Shown here: one piece after another, positions 1 through 7,909 of the stretch
Numbering within the stretch: position 1 is the stretch's first letter
Layout of the letters: every line of letters begins with the position of its first letter
From: an uncultured Eubacterium sp.
GTDB taxonomy: Bacteria; Bacillota_A; Clostridia; Lachnospirales; Lachnospiraceae
Assembly: GCA_948759685.1 (NCBI GenBank)
Contig: CAQBGY010000101.1
Coordinates: 1-9,955, forward strand
Reading direction: 5' to 3'
Length of the DNA: 9,955 nucleotides
Position numbers and translations under genes: made by a program
Notes under the pieces: generated by a model
Told to the model about the DNA's origin: nothing
What the model saw: the letters and a program-made list of their open reading frames with translations, nothing else
The model's database searches: none

Positions 1-115
1 CGGCTGAAAAACAGCCGATAAAATTGTCGTGGCGGAAAATAGAATGATTACCAAGGTATATATGCCGATGAATGCTCACATAGCTATTTCGGTTCTTTTT
101 CCTCGCTACTGTCAT
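1..115 (-). CDS. Possible 5' end of the gene after traQ (partial)
   Basis: An open frame starts at an ATG at 113-115, inside the last 32 bases of traQ in another frame, and stays open for 38 codons to the window edge. It begins MTVARKKNRNSYVSIHRHIY and continues basic and histidine-rich, with no clear signal peptide yet. In related conjugative transposons the gene after traQ is often a lysozyme-like muramidase, which would open the cell wall for the transfer channel, but no catalytic residue is visible here. A GTG at 77-79 in the same frame is an alternative start. Thirty-eight open codons are only weak evidence, so this could be non-coding. Confidence 0.35.
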   Translation of the reverse strand, partial: MTVARKKNRNSYVSIHRHIYLGNHSIFRHDNFIGCFSA

Positions 116-533
116 TATTGAACGAAAATGCAAGTTGTTGCACCTGCCCGAAACTATCCTGAAAATACACATCTACCGTTTGTTGGTCGGTCGATGCAGA
201 AGTATAGTAAAGCCGGAATGTTTCACCCGGAAGCGGGTATAGGTCATTCGGCAGTAAAACCGTCCCATCGGACATTTTCAGCATTCCCGCCCCGTCCGGC
301 TGGAAATAACGAATGAAATACTTTGTTTCCTCAAACCGCCCGTCCCGGTGAAGCTGGCAGCGTATTTCCGCCGTTTCACCCACTTTTAATTTTTTTGGCA
401 CTGGCATCGTTTCGATACGAAACGGGTAAGACTGCTGTATATCCACATCGTCATTACACGCACCCACAAATAAGATGGCGGCCATTACATAGCAGCCCAT
501 CAAAATACGGCTTAAAATCTTTCTCATATACAT
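84..533 (-). CDS. traQ: TraQ-like conjugal transfer lipoprotein (DUF3872)
   Basis: This 149-residue exported protein resembles the TraQ/DUF3872 family of Bacteroidetes conjugative transposons, whose exact job in mating is unknown. The N-terminus is basic then hydrophobic (residues 4-25) and ends in a lipobox-like GAC with Cys26 as the lipidation site, followed by NDD. Acidic residues after the Cys are typical of surface or outer-membrane lipoproteins in this phylum. The rest has alternating hydrophobic and polar stretches, suggesting a small beta-rich periplasmic domain, and the tail is highly charged (EEKEPK). The start could equally be Met3 (525-527). It lies 21 bases after traO in the same operon. 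A traP-type gene normally found between the two is missing. Family assignment is by sequence likeness and position. Confidence 0.82.
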   Translation of the reverse strand: MYMRKILSRILMGCYVMAAILFVGACNDDVDIQQSYPFRIETMPVPKKLKVGETAEIRCQLHRDGRFEETKYFIRYFQPDGAGMLKMSDGTVLLPNDLYPLPGETFRLYYTSASTDQQTVDVYFQDSFGQVQQLAFSFNNDSSEEKEPK

Positions 534-554
534 TATATATAATAGGTTAGTTTA

Positions 555-1139
555 TCACATGATTATCTTTAGACCGATACCGAACTGTGTATGGAACTTG
601 CCAACGGAAGAACCGAACAGGCATCTTTCCCGTGCGTTAATCAGGAATATCACCCGGTCAGTAATATAACTCTCCAGTTCCAGCGTCAGCGCACCGCCAT
701 AGACAAAACCGTCCTTATCGGTCAGGGTAGAGCAATCAGGCAGCAGCTTGTCACCCCAATTACTTGTTTCGTACCCGGCAAGGGCAGACAATCCCAGCGA
801 AAGAAAAAAGGTTTTCTTCCGGTCTGAAAGGAAATTCAGATAATAACCGCCCTCGCCTGTAAACTGGCTGACTGGTATTTGCAAATCCTTATAGGGGTAA
901 TGCTTTTCGAGGTATTCCCCGCCGACAACCCACCTGTTCCCGTTTTTGGTATAGGTGGAAAGAGCCGCCCCGAAGTAATAGGCAAAATCACTTTTACTGT
1001 TCCAGTGAACACCGTCCGCCATGCCGCCCGTAACCTGCAAGCCTTTCATTCCCGGCAGACATCTTTGTGCGTGTGCCCGGCTGAAAGTCAGGCACAGCAC
1101 AAAAAGGGATATAATACAACATATCCTTTTCATGTTCAT
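555..1139 (-). CDS. traO: TraO conjugal transfer protein
   Basis: This 194-residue protein fits the conjugative transposon TraO family. It has a Sec signal peptide (residues 1-24, cleaved after AHA in SRAHAQR), then a chain rich in aromatic residues and glycine, with alternating patterns such as YYLNFLSDRKKTFFLSLGLSALAGYE and a C-terminal amphipathic strand (FGIGLKIIM). That pattern suggests an outer-membrane beta-barrel-like fold, which is my inference. Its start codon overlaps the traN stop by four bases (ATGA), the classic arrangement for translational coupling. A second Met at residue 3 is an alternative start. TraO probably acts at the outer membrane next to TraN, but its biochemical role is not known from sequence. 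Confidence 0.85.
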   Translation of the reverse strand: MNMKRICCIISLFVLCLTFSRAHAQRCLPGMKGLQVTGGMADGVHWNSKSDFAYYFGAALSTYTKNGNRWVVGGEYLEKHYPYKDLQIPVSQFTGEGGYYLNFLSDRKKTFFLSLGLSALAGYETSNWGDKLLPDCSTLTDKDGFVYGGALTLELESYITDRVIFLINARERCLFGSSVGKFHTQFGIGLKIIM

Positions 1140-2044
1140 TTGATTTTAAGTTCGTTAATCACTTTGGCAGCTACGATGTCGGAGTTCTCCACCCGGATAG
1201 TTTGGTGTCTGCCCCCGTTCTTTTCCACCAGTTCAATGACTAATATCTTATCGTCAGGGATAGTGAACTGCGGAACGGTGTACACGGTGCGGACGGTACT
1301 TTTACCGCCGATAACCAGTATCTCGTTATAGCTCCTCACCGGGTCGATAACGGTTTCCTGAATTGCCGTTCTTTTGGCTACCTTTTTATCCACAATCTTG
1401 AAACGGATAAAGTCGGTATCAAACGGCACGTTTGAACTGTTCCTTGTTTGTGTGTGTATGTAGAACAGCCCGTTATGCGAATAAATCCCCTTTACCAAGA
1501 ACTGCACTCCGAACCGCTTGCATCCCAAATGCTTTATTTCCCGGTCATTGTTCTTGTAGATGGACTGCATAATCAGCTTTACCAAAAGCGGACTTTCGTT
1601 ACCCAGTTCACGGAAATAGATGTTCATCCGGGTATGGCTGAAATCTGTTGTGTCCTCATTCTCCAAGAAGTCTTTCATTTCGATATTCAGCATTTCCGGT
1701 TCGTGTGCGTATTTTGCGTTAAAACTGTAAAAGCTGCCATCCTCACAGATAACGGAAAAATTCGTTTCACCGGGAAAGCCCTCTGTCGTAGCCTTGACCC
1801 TGACAACATTTTCCGCCCCGTCCGCTTTTCCGGCAATAATGTAGTTACTGCCTAAGTCCACGTACTTAACGGCAGACGGGAAAATGATATGTACCGTTTT
1901 GGCAAACGTCACCTGTACGCCGTAAGGTGTCACCATTTGGCGGTAAGGCAGCTTTTTAGTAATGCCTTGATACAAATCGTTACTTTGTGCTTTCACAGAA
2001 ACCACGCCCATGATAAGAGCGAATAAAATCATTAACTTTTTCAT
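1136..2044 (-). CDS. traN: TraN conjugal transfer protein (VirB9-like, DUF4138)
   Basis: This 302-residue secreted protein matches the TraN/DUF4138 family, the likely counterpart of VirB9/TrbG in the outer-membrane core of the mating channel. A Sec signal peptide spans residues 1-19 (MKKLMILFALIMGVVSVKA), with cleavage before QSND. The first half contains the family-like beta-rich segment (FAKTVHIIFPSAVKYVDLGS), resembling the N-terminal VirB9 strand pattern in which a short hydrophobic strand leads into a YVDLG turn. The C-terminal half (FLVKGIYSHNGLFYIHTQTRN) is also strand-rich and should contact TraM. It starts 33 bases after traM and overlaps traO by four bases. Length is usual for the family. 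The VirB9 equivalence is known for the family; the structural details are inferred. Confidence 0.88.
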   Translation of the reverse strand: MKKLMILFALIMGVVSVKAQSNDLYQGITKKLPYRQMVTPYGVQVTFAKTVHIIFPSAVKYVDLGSNYIIAGKADGAENVVRVKATTEGFPGETNFSVICEDGSFYSFNAKYAHEPEMLNIEMKDFLENEDTTDFSHTRMNIYFRELGNESPLLVKLIMQSIYKNNDREIKHLGCKRFGVQFLVKGIYSHNGLFYIHTQTRNSSNVPFDTDFIRFKIVDKKVAKRTAIQETVIDPVRSYNEILVIGGKSTVRTVYTVPQFTIPDDKILVIELVEKNGGRHQTIRVENSDIVAAKVINELKIK

Positions 2045-2077
2045 TTTAAATTGAAATTTTTATGGTTGATAAATGAA

Positions 2078-3442
2078 TTACTGTTGTTTGGCGTAAAGCA
2101 TCACCTGATAATTCGCTTTCAGGTGTACTTTTACCGTTCTGAACTTCTTGGCAAGATATTGCGAACCGCCCTGCATCAAGCCCCTTGTAATATCCATTGC
2201 GACCTGCTGCCCGGCACTTTGCGCAAAGGAAATGCTCGTACCCAGTCCCGCACCGATGTTCGCCATCGCTTCTTTGGCTGCTTCCTGTTCCAGTGACGAG
2301 GGGACGGAAAGCCCCTTTTGCCCGTCACTGTCGTACACGGCAAGTTCCACCGGAATGATGTTACCCGCATATTCGAGCGAGGAAACCAGTATGTCGAGCC
2401 GTTCCCCCTGCACTTTGGCACTTCCTGAAACAAGGCTGTTTTTCGGGACAATCACGTTCCCTGCTTGCAAAGGTTCTAACAACCGCAGTTTGACGGTCTG
2501 CCCGTCCATAAGTGTTTGGTCGTTATGCACACACGCCCGGATAGTGTTCTTTCCCATCGAATAGCTACTACCGACCGCCGTATTAAACCCGTAATTGCGT
2601 GGCTTACTGTATTCGGCGATAAATTCGCTGTTGCTCATAGGTTGCTGCAATCCTGAAACCGTCCTGTCCGATACCGATTTTACGGGTGTGGCATTTCCTT
2701 TTTCCTGAATAGCTATGGTGGGTGTTACTTGTGCTACCTGTCCCGGCTGTCCGCCGTTCATGTATTTTGCCGCCAGTTCGTAGGACTTTTCCATAAGAGC
2801 CACCTGTTCATCCATGCTGCCCGCCCCGTTTTCTTTGGCATCGAGCCGGGCAGTAAGTTCTTCCACCTGACGTTTCAGTTCCTCTTTTTCCTTGTCCTCT
2901 TTCGGCGTTTCGTAGAAACTGCCTAACTGACGGTTCATGTCCCGATAAGCTGCCGCCGAAGACTGGATAGAGGAACGGCTATTGTTCGGCGCACCCGCCC
3001 CGAAGTCTATTACATTGGTTTTCGGCTTTTCTGCCGGAGCATCATCTATCAGGGTCAATTCTTCCCCGTTCCCGTTTTCCTCTCCGAGCGAAAAGGCAAA
3101 ATCCTGTAAGGAGCGCATCTTGTCCGCCTGTTTGTTCTCCATCTGTTCTTGTTCGTAAGCTGTCTTTTTATCGCTGATTATCCCGTCCCCTTTGGATTGC
3201 GGAATATCGGCGTTAAAGCCGCCCACGCTTTCCACCTTTGCTTCGTTCTTTTCGGACGGTGCAAAAATCAGGTACATAGACCCTAAGAATACCAGTCCCA
3301 TAAGCGGGTAAACCAGCATCTTTTTTCGTTGCTGTATCTGCTGTGGGGTCAGTTCCTTTTTTTCCTTTTCCTGTTTTTCAGGTTCTTTTCCCTTTGCCGT
3401 TTCCGGTGCGGGAATTTCATTCTTCACTTCTTTTTCTTCCAT
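2078..3442 (-). CDS. traM: TraM conjugal transfer protein (VirB10-like)
   Basis: This 454-residue protein is TraM, the VirB10-like scaffold that links inner and outer membranes. The layout is diagnostic: a highly charged cytoplasmic tail (residues 1-41), one membrane helix (42-60, YPLMGLVFLGSMYLIF), a long low-complexity periplasmic linker with a coiled coil (about 183-204, KEKEELKRQVEELTARLDA), and a conserved C-terminal beta domain (about 295-452). That domain contains IRACVHNDQTLMDGQTVKLRLLEP and IVPKNSLVSGSAKVQGERLDI, the TrbI/VirB10-type barrel core. A Gly/Ala-rich helix region (390-430) should correspond to the part that inserts in the outer membrane. The start lies inside the end of traL (26-base overlap), implying coupled translation. 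Length is normal and the gene looks intact. Confidence 0.92.
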   Translation of the reverse strand: MEEKEVKNEIPAPETAKGKEPEKQEKEKKELTPQQIQQRKKMLVYPLMGLVFLGSMYLIFAPSEKNEAKVESVGGFNADIPQSKGDGIISDKKTAYEQEQMENKQADKMRSLQDFAFSLGEENGNGEELTLIDDAPAEKPKTNVIDFGAGAPNNSRSSIQSSAAAYRDMNRQLGSFYETPKEDKEKEELKRQVEELTARLDAKENGAGSMDEQVALMEKSYELAAKYMNGGQPGQVAQVTPTIAIQEKGNATPVKSVSDRTVSGLQQPMSNSEFIAEYSKPRNYGFNTAVGSSYSMGKNTIRACVHNDQTLMDGQTVKLRLLEPLQAGNVIVPKNSLVSGSAKVQGERLDILVSSLEYAGNIIPVELAVYDSDGQKGLSVPSSLEQEAAKEAMANIGAGLGTSISFAQSAGQQVAMDITRGLMQGGSQYLAKKFRTVKVHLKANYQVMLYAKQQ

Positions 3443-3722
3443 TGTCTGACTGATTAAAAATGTTCGTACTGTCTTTACCTTGTAGCTGCAACTGCCTGAT
3501 ATGCTCTATCCGTATGGTTTCGCCATCCTCTTTTCCTATCCGGTAAATGGATGATACCGTAAAGTAGATGGATAGCCCGCCGAAGAACAGGAGCATAAGC
3601 AGGATTACCGCCAGCCTGATTTCCGGTGTCATGCGCCCGCACAGGTAGCGGAGTTTTTCATCCGCCCAGTCCTGCACATGGGTAATCGCCTGATTCACCA
3701 GAGAGAGAATTTTCCGTATCAT
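3417..3722 (-). CDS. traL: TraL conjugal transfer protein (DUF3989)
   Basis: This 101-residue inner-membrane protein fits the TraL/DUF3989 family of Bacteroidetes conjugative transposons. It has an amphipathic N-terminal stretch (1-34), a single strong transmembrane segment at about residues 36-58 (RLAVILLMLLFFGGLSIYFT) and a charged C-terminal tail. It starts three bases after the traK stop and overlaps the 5' end of traM by 26 bases, so the three are certainly cotranscribed and probably made in fixed proportion. Its place between the VirB8-like and VirB10-like genes suggests a small subunit of the inner-membrane complex. The biochemical function is not known, and no catalytic motif is present. 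Confidence 0.87.
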   Translation of the reverse strand: MIRKILSLVNQAITHVQDWADEKLRYLCGRMTPEIRLAVILLMLLFFGGLSIYFTVSSIYRIGKEDGETIRIEHIRQLQLQGKDSTNIFNQSDNGRKRSEE

Positions 3723-3725
3723 GGC

Positions 3726-4349
3726 TTACCGCTTTATGGTGTTCAAGTCCTTGTTTTCCGTTATCTCGAAACTTTCCATCATAAAGCCGTGCGGGTTATT
3801 ATCACTTCTTACGGCGTTCAATAATCGGCAACGGGTGACAAGGCTTCTTTCCGTCACACTGCTTTCACGGATAATCATTTGCCGGGCATAGGTAGCCACC
3901 GCATACGGGTACACATCGAAATTGCATGAAACACTGTCTATCTGTATCGTTTGGCTGATATTGCCCGAAATGATACGGTTATAATATCCCTTTTCCGAGA
4001 GGTCACGGTAATAATTAAATGCGCTCTTGTCGGCAAGGAACAGCGACCGTTTGATATTGCTTTCGATAGCGTTCTTATCGGGTGAGAGCGTGAAAAAGAG
4101 TTCGTGGAAACGCTTCACGTGTTCCCTTGCTTCGACCGGACGGTTTTGTGTCAGGTCTTGCGAAAGCGCAAGCATCAACGATTTACCGCCATCCAAGACG
4201 TAAATCTTCTGCCGTTGCGCTTCGGCAAACGTATAGGAGTTCCAAACGGCATAACCCGTTATCAGGGTACACATGACGACAAACACAATCCCGAAAAGCC
4301 GTATCTGTTTGAAACTGGTTTCAATGTTCTTTAAACTTTTAAATTCCAT
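3726..4349 (-). CDS. traK: TraK conjugal transfer protein (VirB8-like)
   Basis: This 207-residue protein is TraK, a bitopic inner-membrane protein thought to be the VirB8/TrbF equivalent. A short cytoplasmic N-terminus (1-16) precedes one transmembrane helix (about 17-37, LFGIVFVVMCTLITGYAVW). The periplasmic domain is mixed alpha/beta: a helix-rich segment (60-115) with the family-like stretch VEAREHVKRFHELFFTLSPD, then strands (TIQIDSVSCNFDVYPYAVATYARQMIIR), as expected for an NTF2-like fold. It lies 15 bases downstream of traJ and three bases upstream of traL. In channel assembly it would join TraJ to TraM. Length and domain order are normal. Confidence 0.9.
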   Translation of the reverse strand: MEFKSLKNIETSFKQIRLFGIVFVVMCTLITGYAVWNSYTFAEAQRQKIYVLDGGKSLMLALSQDLTQNRPVEAREHVKRFHELFFTLSPDKNAIESNIKRSLFLADKSAFNYYRDLSEKGYYNRIISGNISQTIQIDSVSCNFDVYPYAVATYARQMIIRESSVTERSLVTRCRLLNAVRSDNNPHGFMMESFEITENKDLNTIKR

Positions 4350-4364
4350 TTTGATTTTTGTTTA

Positions 4365-5387
4365 TTAATTACCTTTGATTAGTTTACCGCCGACCCTGCC
4401 GCCAGCGTTCCCGGTTGCTGCCCCTGCTACTGCACCGACACCGCTACCTGTCTTGTTAGCCGCACTGTTTATATTCCGGTTCATGTTACCCATTCCACCC
4501 GCCTGAATAATCCAGTTCGATACAGTGGGAATGGTGAAGTAACCGATGATACCGATTATCATAAAAATGATATACACGCTGTTACTTCCGTCCGGTATGA
4601 AATTGGGGTCTGATAGTTCCTGAATATCCTTTTGCAGCATAAGCACCTGTATTCGGGCAAGAATGGAACTGAACAGGTCTGAAACGGGAAGCCACAGGTA
4701 AACGGAAATGTACCTTGTTATCCATTGGGTCAGTGTCGCCTGAAAGCCATCATATACACTGATGGCAAAGGCTATCGGACCCAATATCGCCAACACGATA
4801 AGGAAAAAGGTTCGGATAGTGTCTATCACAAGGGAAGCCGCCTGAAAGAGCAGTTCCAAAAGTTCCCTGAACCAGTCCCGGACGGATTGCTTGATATTGT
4901 GGGCTGCCCTATCCATATACATACCGCCCATCGTGGCTATATCTTTGGCAGACCACTCCAGTTCATCTATCTGCTTGTCAAACGCTTCATCCGAAACAAG
5001 GTAAGCCGTTTCCGGGTTGCGTACCATCGCTTCATATTCCAGCTTGTCCTTTTGCGCCCGGTAAGCATTCATATCGAAAGTTTGCGTTTCGAGCATATTG
5101 TTACACCCCTTGACTACTGGCGACATCACGCTGTTAATCGTACCCAGTACGAATGTGGGAAAGAACATAATACAGAAGCCAATCACAAAGGGACGCAGAA
5201 GCGGGTAAACGTCTATCGGTTCAGCACTGGCGAGCGACTGCCATACTTTGGCAGCCACATAGAACAAGGCCCCCAGTCCCGCTATTCCTTTGGCTACCCC
5301 CGCCATGTTCCCGCATAACGGCATCATTTCCGTATATAAGCTACGGAGTATCTGATGCAGGTTATCAAATTCGATTGCTAATAACAT
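4365..5387 (-). CDS. traJ: TraJ conjugal transfer protein (VirB6-like)
   Basis: This 340-residue polytopic membrane protein is TraJ, the VirB6/TrbL-like inner-membrane channel component. I see five likely membrane segments at about residues 30-50, 64-88, 183-212, 226-248 and 270-292, with a long charged loop between the second and third (98-175). The segment FFLIVLAILGPIAFAISVYDGF resembles the conserved core of VirB6/TrbL proteins, and the WLPVSDLFSSILA stretch is typical of TraJ. The C-terminus (about 298-340) is rich in Gly, Ala and Asn, a low-complexity tail also common in the family. It sits 18 bases after traI and 15 before traK. No defects are visible. Confidence 0.91.
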   Translation of the reverse strand: MLLAIEFDNLHQILRSLYTEMMPLCGNMAGVAKGIAGLGALFYVAAKVWQSLASAEPIDVYPLLRPFVIGFCIMFFPTFVLGTINSVMSPVVKGCNNMLETQTFDMNAYRAQKDKLEYEAMVRNPETAYLVSDEAFDKQIDELEWSAKDIATMGGMYMDRAAHNIKQSVRDWFRELLELLFQAASLVIDTIRTFFLIVLAILGPIAFAISVYDGFQATLTQWITRYISVYLWLPVSDLFSSILARIQVLMLQKDIQELSDPNFIPDGSNSVYIIFMIIGIIGYFTIPTVSNWIIQAGGMGNMNRNINSAANKTGSGVGAVAGAATGNAGGRVGGKLIKGN

Positions 5388-5405
5388 ACTACTTATTTTT
5401 AGAAG

Positions 5406-6035
5406 TTACCAGTAACGTTCATCCGCCGAGCCGTAAAGAGCCATTACCCGGTCGGTGTCCTTTTTCTTTTTCGCCCGCAGGTAGGAAACGGAAATGTTTT
5501 TTCGGGTATAGTAGCTCACCAAGTCCCGGTAATTCCTGATGGCGTTATACGTCCTGTCGATAACATCCATCCGTTCCTTGTCTGACATGGAAAGCCCGTT
5601 GATGTTCACCACGCTTTTCATTTCTTCCAGCACATCGGAACTTTCCTGCAACAGTTGGGTATATCCGTAGGCAATGGCGGAAAGCTCGTCCGGTGTATAG
5701 TTTTCATCCGAAAGCATCTTCTGAAAACTGTTCACGTAGATGTCGGAAATCTCACCGATAAGCAGGATAGACTTTTGCACCTTTCGGGCATCTTTGACAA
5801 GGTTATGCACGGATTTAAGCCTGTCGTAGTATTCTTTACCCTGTTGGTAAATCTTTACGGTTTCTTGAAAGTTCTTTATCATATTCTGTGCGGTGGATGA
5901 TGTCTGCACGATGTTCTTTGACGCATTAATAATCCCTTGCGCCAAATTGCCGGGGTCACTCACCACCCATTGTGCGTTTGCCCGAACAGCAAACAAACTG
6001 CCTATTACAAGCAGCATTATAATCTTTGTTCTCAT
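5406..6035 (-). CDS. traI: TraI conjugal transfer protein (DUF4141, VirB5-like position)
   Basis: This 209-residue exported protein fits the DUF4141 family, usually named TraI in CTnDOT-like elements (unrelated to F-plasmid relaxase TraI). A Sec signal peptide ends after ANA (residues 1-21), followed by QWVVSDPGNLAQGIINAS, a typical mature N-terminus for the family. The remainder is mostly helical with long amphipathic repeats (about 35-105 and 115-185), resembling VirB5/TrbJ proteins that sit at the pilus tip or periplasmic face, and it ends with the basic stretch RAKKKKDTD. It lies four bases after the TraH-like gene and 18 before traJ. Functional equivalence to VirB5 is inferred from architecture and gene order. 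Confidence 0.88.
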   Translation of the reverse strand: MRTKIIMLLVIGSLFAVRANAQWVVSDPGNLAQGIINASKNIVQTSSTAQNMIKNFQETVKIYQQGKEYYDRLKSVHNLVKDARKVQKSILLIGEISDIYVNSFQKMLSDENYTPDELSAIAYGYTQLLQESSDVLEEMKSVVNINGLSMSDKERMDVIDRTYNAIRNYRDLVSYYTRKNISVSYLRAKKKKDTDRVMALYGSADERYW

Positions 6036-6039
6036 ACGC

Positions 6040-6396
6040 TTATTTCTTTATGGATTGGTTACTCCGTTTGTATTCTCCGCCGGGAGAAAGCAGAATCCGG
6101 TCGTTCTCCTTGTCGTAGGTCAAAAGGACGGACAACCCCGTTTCGATGAACAGGTTTCCGTCCTGTTCTGAAATCTCATAGGTTTCTGTTTGGATAGTCC
6201 CCCGATAGGTCATTTTGCGGGTCGTTACCCTATAATGCCCGTTTTCCTCAAAGAGAGTAAACGCCGGACGGTTTTTCACGCTTTCCCAGTCGCCACGCAT
6301 CGCCCTAAGACGGTCGGTGTTCGTTTCCTTACAGGAGGAAAGCCCCAGTAACAAGGTGCATAACAGCACCGGAAACAAGAATTTTAAATGTTTCAT
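6040..6396 (-). CDS. TraH-like lipoprotein (DUF3876)
   Basis: This 118-residue lipoprotein sits between traG and traI, the position called traH in CTnDOT-like elements. The signal sequence (residues 1-21) ends in a lipobox GLSSC with Cys22 lipidated, followed by KETNTD. The mature part is short and strand-rich (HYRVTTRKMTYRGTIQTETY, NGNLFIE-like turns, ILLSPGGEYKR) and resembles DUF3876 proteins, which look like small lipocalin-type barrels that report a value such as WESVKNRPAFTLF near the start. Its role in transfer is unknown. Spacing is 28 bases after traG and four before traI. The family call is from likeness and position, so I leave the symbol blank because naming varies. Confidence 0.8.
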   Translation of the reverse strand: MKHLKFLFPVLLCTLLLGLSSCKETNTDRLRAMRGDWESVKNRPAFTLFEENGHYRVTTRKMTYRGTIQTETYEISEQDGNLFIETGLSVLLTYDKENDRILLSPGGEYKRSNQSIKK

Positions 6397-6424
6397 ACTG
6401 ATTGATTATTAAATTGTTAATTGA

Positions 6425-7651
6425 TTATTTTTCGGGATTGCGCTTGCTTTCGGCAAGCCGTTTGATAGCCAGTTCGAGATTTCCGCCCAACTTTTCGGAC
6501 AAGGTGAAAAGTTCCATCTTTTCCGTTTCTTCCGTTGTGAACGTGTAATATTCTTCCAAACTCACTTCGGTAGCATATACGGCTGACTGTGTACCGCCTA
6601 AGCCTATCCAAACTTCCTTGTATTTCCGGCTCGGATGATTGGCAAGGTTGATGGAAAGCACCTGTGAACGTTCCTTGTCGGTCAGTCCCAAAAGGTTCTG
6701 TATGCTGTCGAACTTGTTCAGATACTTTCTTTGGTCGAGCAGTATCTTGCAATCCGAATTGTTTATAATACTCTCTTTTACAATGGGAGAGGATATAATA
6801 TCTTCCACTTCCTGTGTGACTACAATCGCTTCACCGAAATACTTTCTGACGGTTTTGTATAAATATTTTATGTAATCCGCCATGTTTGCCGATGCAATCG
6901 CTTTCCACGCTTCCTCAATTAATATTAATTTCCTGATACCCTTTAATTTACGCATCTTGTTAATGAAAACTTCCATGATGATAATCGTAGTAATCGGAAA
7001 TAAAATTTTGTGGTCTTTGATATTATCCAACTCAAAGACAATGAAGCGTTTATGCAGCAAATCAAGCTCTTTGTCGGAGTTCAGCAGGTAGTCGTATTCG
7101 CCCCCTTTGTAGTAAGGTTCTAATACATTCAGGAAGTTATCTATATCAAAATCCTTTTCCCGGACGTTCTTTTCTTGTAGGTGTTCCCGGTAATCGGTTT
7201 TCACATACTCGTAGAACGTATTGAAGCAGGGAGTAACCGAACTGTCCTTAGTAATCAGTTCGATATAGGAACTTACAGCATTCGACAAAGCCACTTCTTC
7301 CGCCCGTGTGGGTGCTTCATCGTCCCTTTTCCACAGGGTCAGGATAAGCGTTTTGATACTCTCTTTCTTCTCAATATCAAATACCCCATCTTCCACATAG
7401 AAAGGATTGAACGCTATCGGGTTTTCAGTGGTATAGGTAAAGTAAATCCCATCTTCCCCGTGCGTTTTCCTATTTATCATTTCACACAGACCTAAATAAC
7501 TGTTTCCGGTATCAACCAGCAGGACGTGCGCATTTTGTTCGTAATACTGGCGCACCATGTGATTGGTAAAAAATGACTTGCCGCTACCACTCGGCCCAAG
7601 TATGAACTTGTTACGATTTGTGGTGATTAATCCGTACCAACATTTATTTAT
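6425..7651 (-). pseudogene. traG: TraG conjugation ATPase (VirB4-like), 3' half only
   Basis: This is the C-terminal half of TraG, the VirB4-like ATPase that powers channel assembly and transfer; intact proteins are about 800-850 residues. The homologous frame is open from 7651. It encodes ITTNRNKFILGPSGSGKS with a complete Walker A (GPSGSGKS, about 7573-7596), then an uninterrupted ATPase domain with Walker B LILIEEAWKA (about 6899-6928), the VTQEVEDI and LLDQRK motifs and a normal C-terminus. Upstream, homology ends at about 7640 and a TAA lies at 7652-7654. None of the 31 codons before the ATG at 7556-7558 is ATG, GTG or TTG, so the largest normally started product (377 residues) begins six codons after the P-loop Ser and lacks Walker A. 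It would therefore be an inactive ATPase. About 430 N-terminal residues and the operon promoter are missing. Confidence 0.9.
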
Positions 7652-7709
7652 TTAATACTGAATATCAGTTAATTATGGTATAAAACACATCAATATTAAT
7701 ATTTTTAAA

Positions 7710-7728
7710 GCATACAATTTGCATACAA
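7710..7728. repeat. GCATACAA direct repeat, 11-bp period
   Basis: Two copies of GCATACAA start at 7710 and 7721, one helical turn apart, so a protein could bind both on the same face of the DNA. The spacing fits a tandem regulator or recombinase arm site, but eight bases in AT-rich DNA is short. Confidence 0.45.
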
Positions 7729-7841
7729 ATAGAGTGATTATAAGAAAACAGAAAAGGATATTTGTTGTTAAGGGGTAAATGTGGTAGGAGATGTTTTTAT
7801 ATCTGTTTTCTCTCGTTTTTCAGTGAAAAATAGACATGATA

Positions 7842-7884
7842 CTGGCAAAAAGAGAAAGAAACTCTGTTTTTCTTTTTTCGCCAG
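7842..7884. repeat. 16-bp imperfect inverted repeat
   Basis: CTGGCAAAAAGAGAAA at 7842-7857 is the reverse complement of TTTCTTTTTTCGCCAG at 7869-7884 in 14 of 16 positions, with an 11-base loop. As RNA it would form a stable stem closed by CTGGC/GCCAG. No clean U-tract follows on either strand, so it is not a standard terminator. A recombination or protein-binding site is possible. Confidence 0.6.
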
Positions 7885-7909
7885 CATATATAATTTGCTG
7901 TCTAAATAA

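Noticed and set aside
2148..2564. 138-codon forward frame opposite traM
   Set aside because: It is the antisense shadow of a well-supported VirB10-like gene and resembles no family.
4725..5318. 197-codon forward frame opposite traJ
   Set aside because: It is long but antisense to the conserved membrane protein TraJ, with no signal, domain or ribosome site of its own.
6417..6752. 111-codon reverse frame inside traG
   Set aside because: It overlaps the conserved TraG C-terminus in another frame; the TraG frame carries the recognisable motifs.
7791..7826. 11-codon frame with AGGAG directly before the ATG
   Set aside because: The ribosome site touches the start codon, which is too close, and the peptide is very short with no context.
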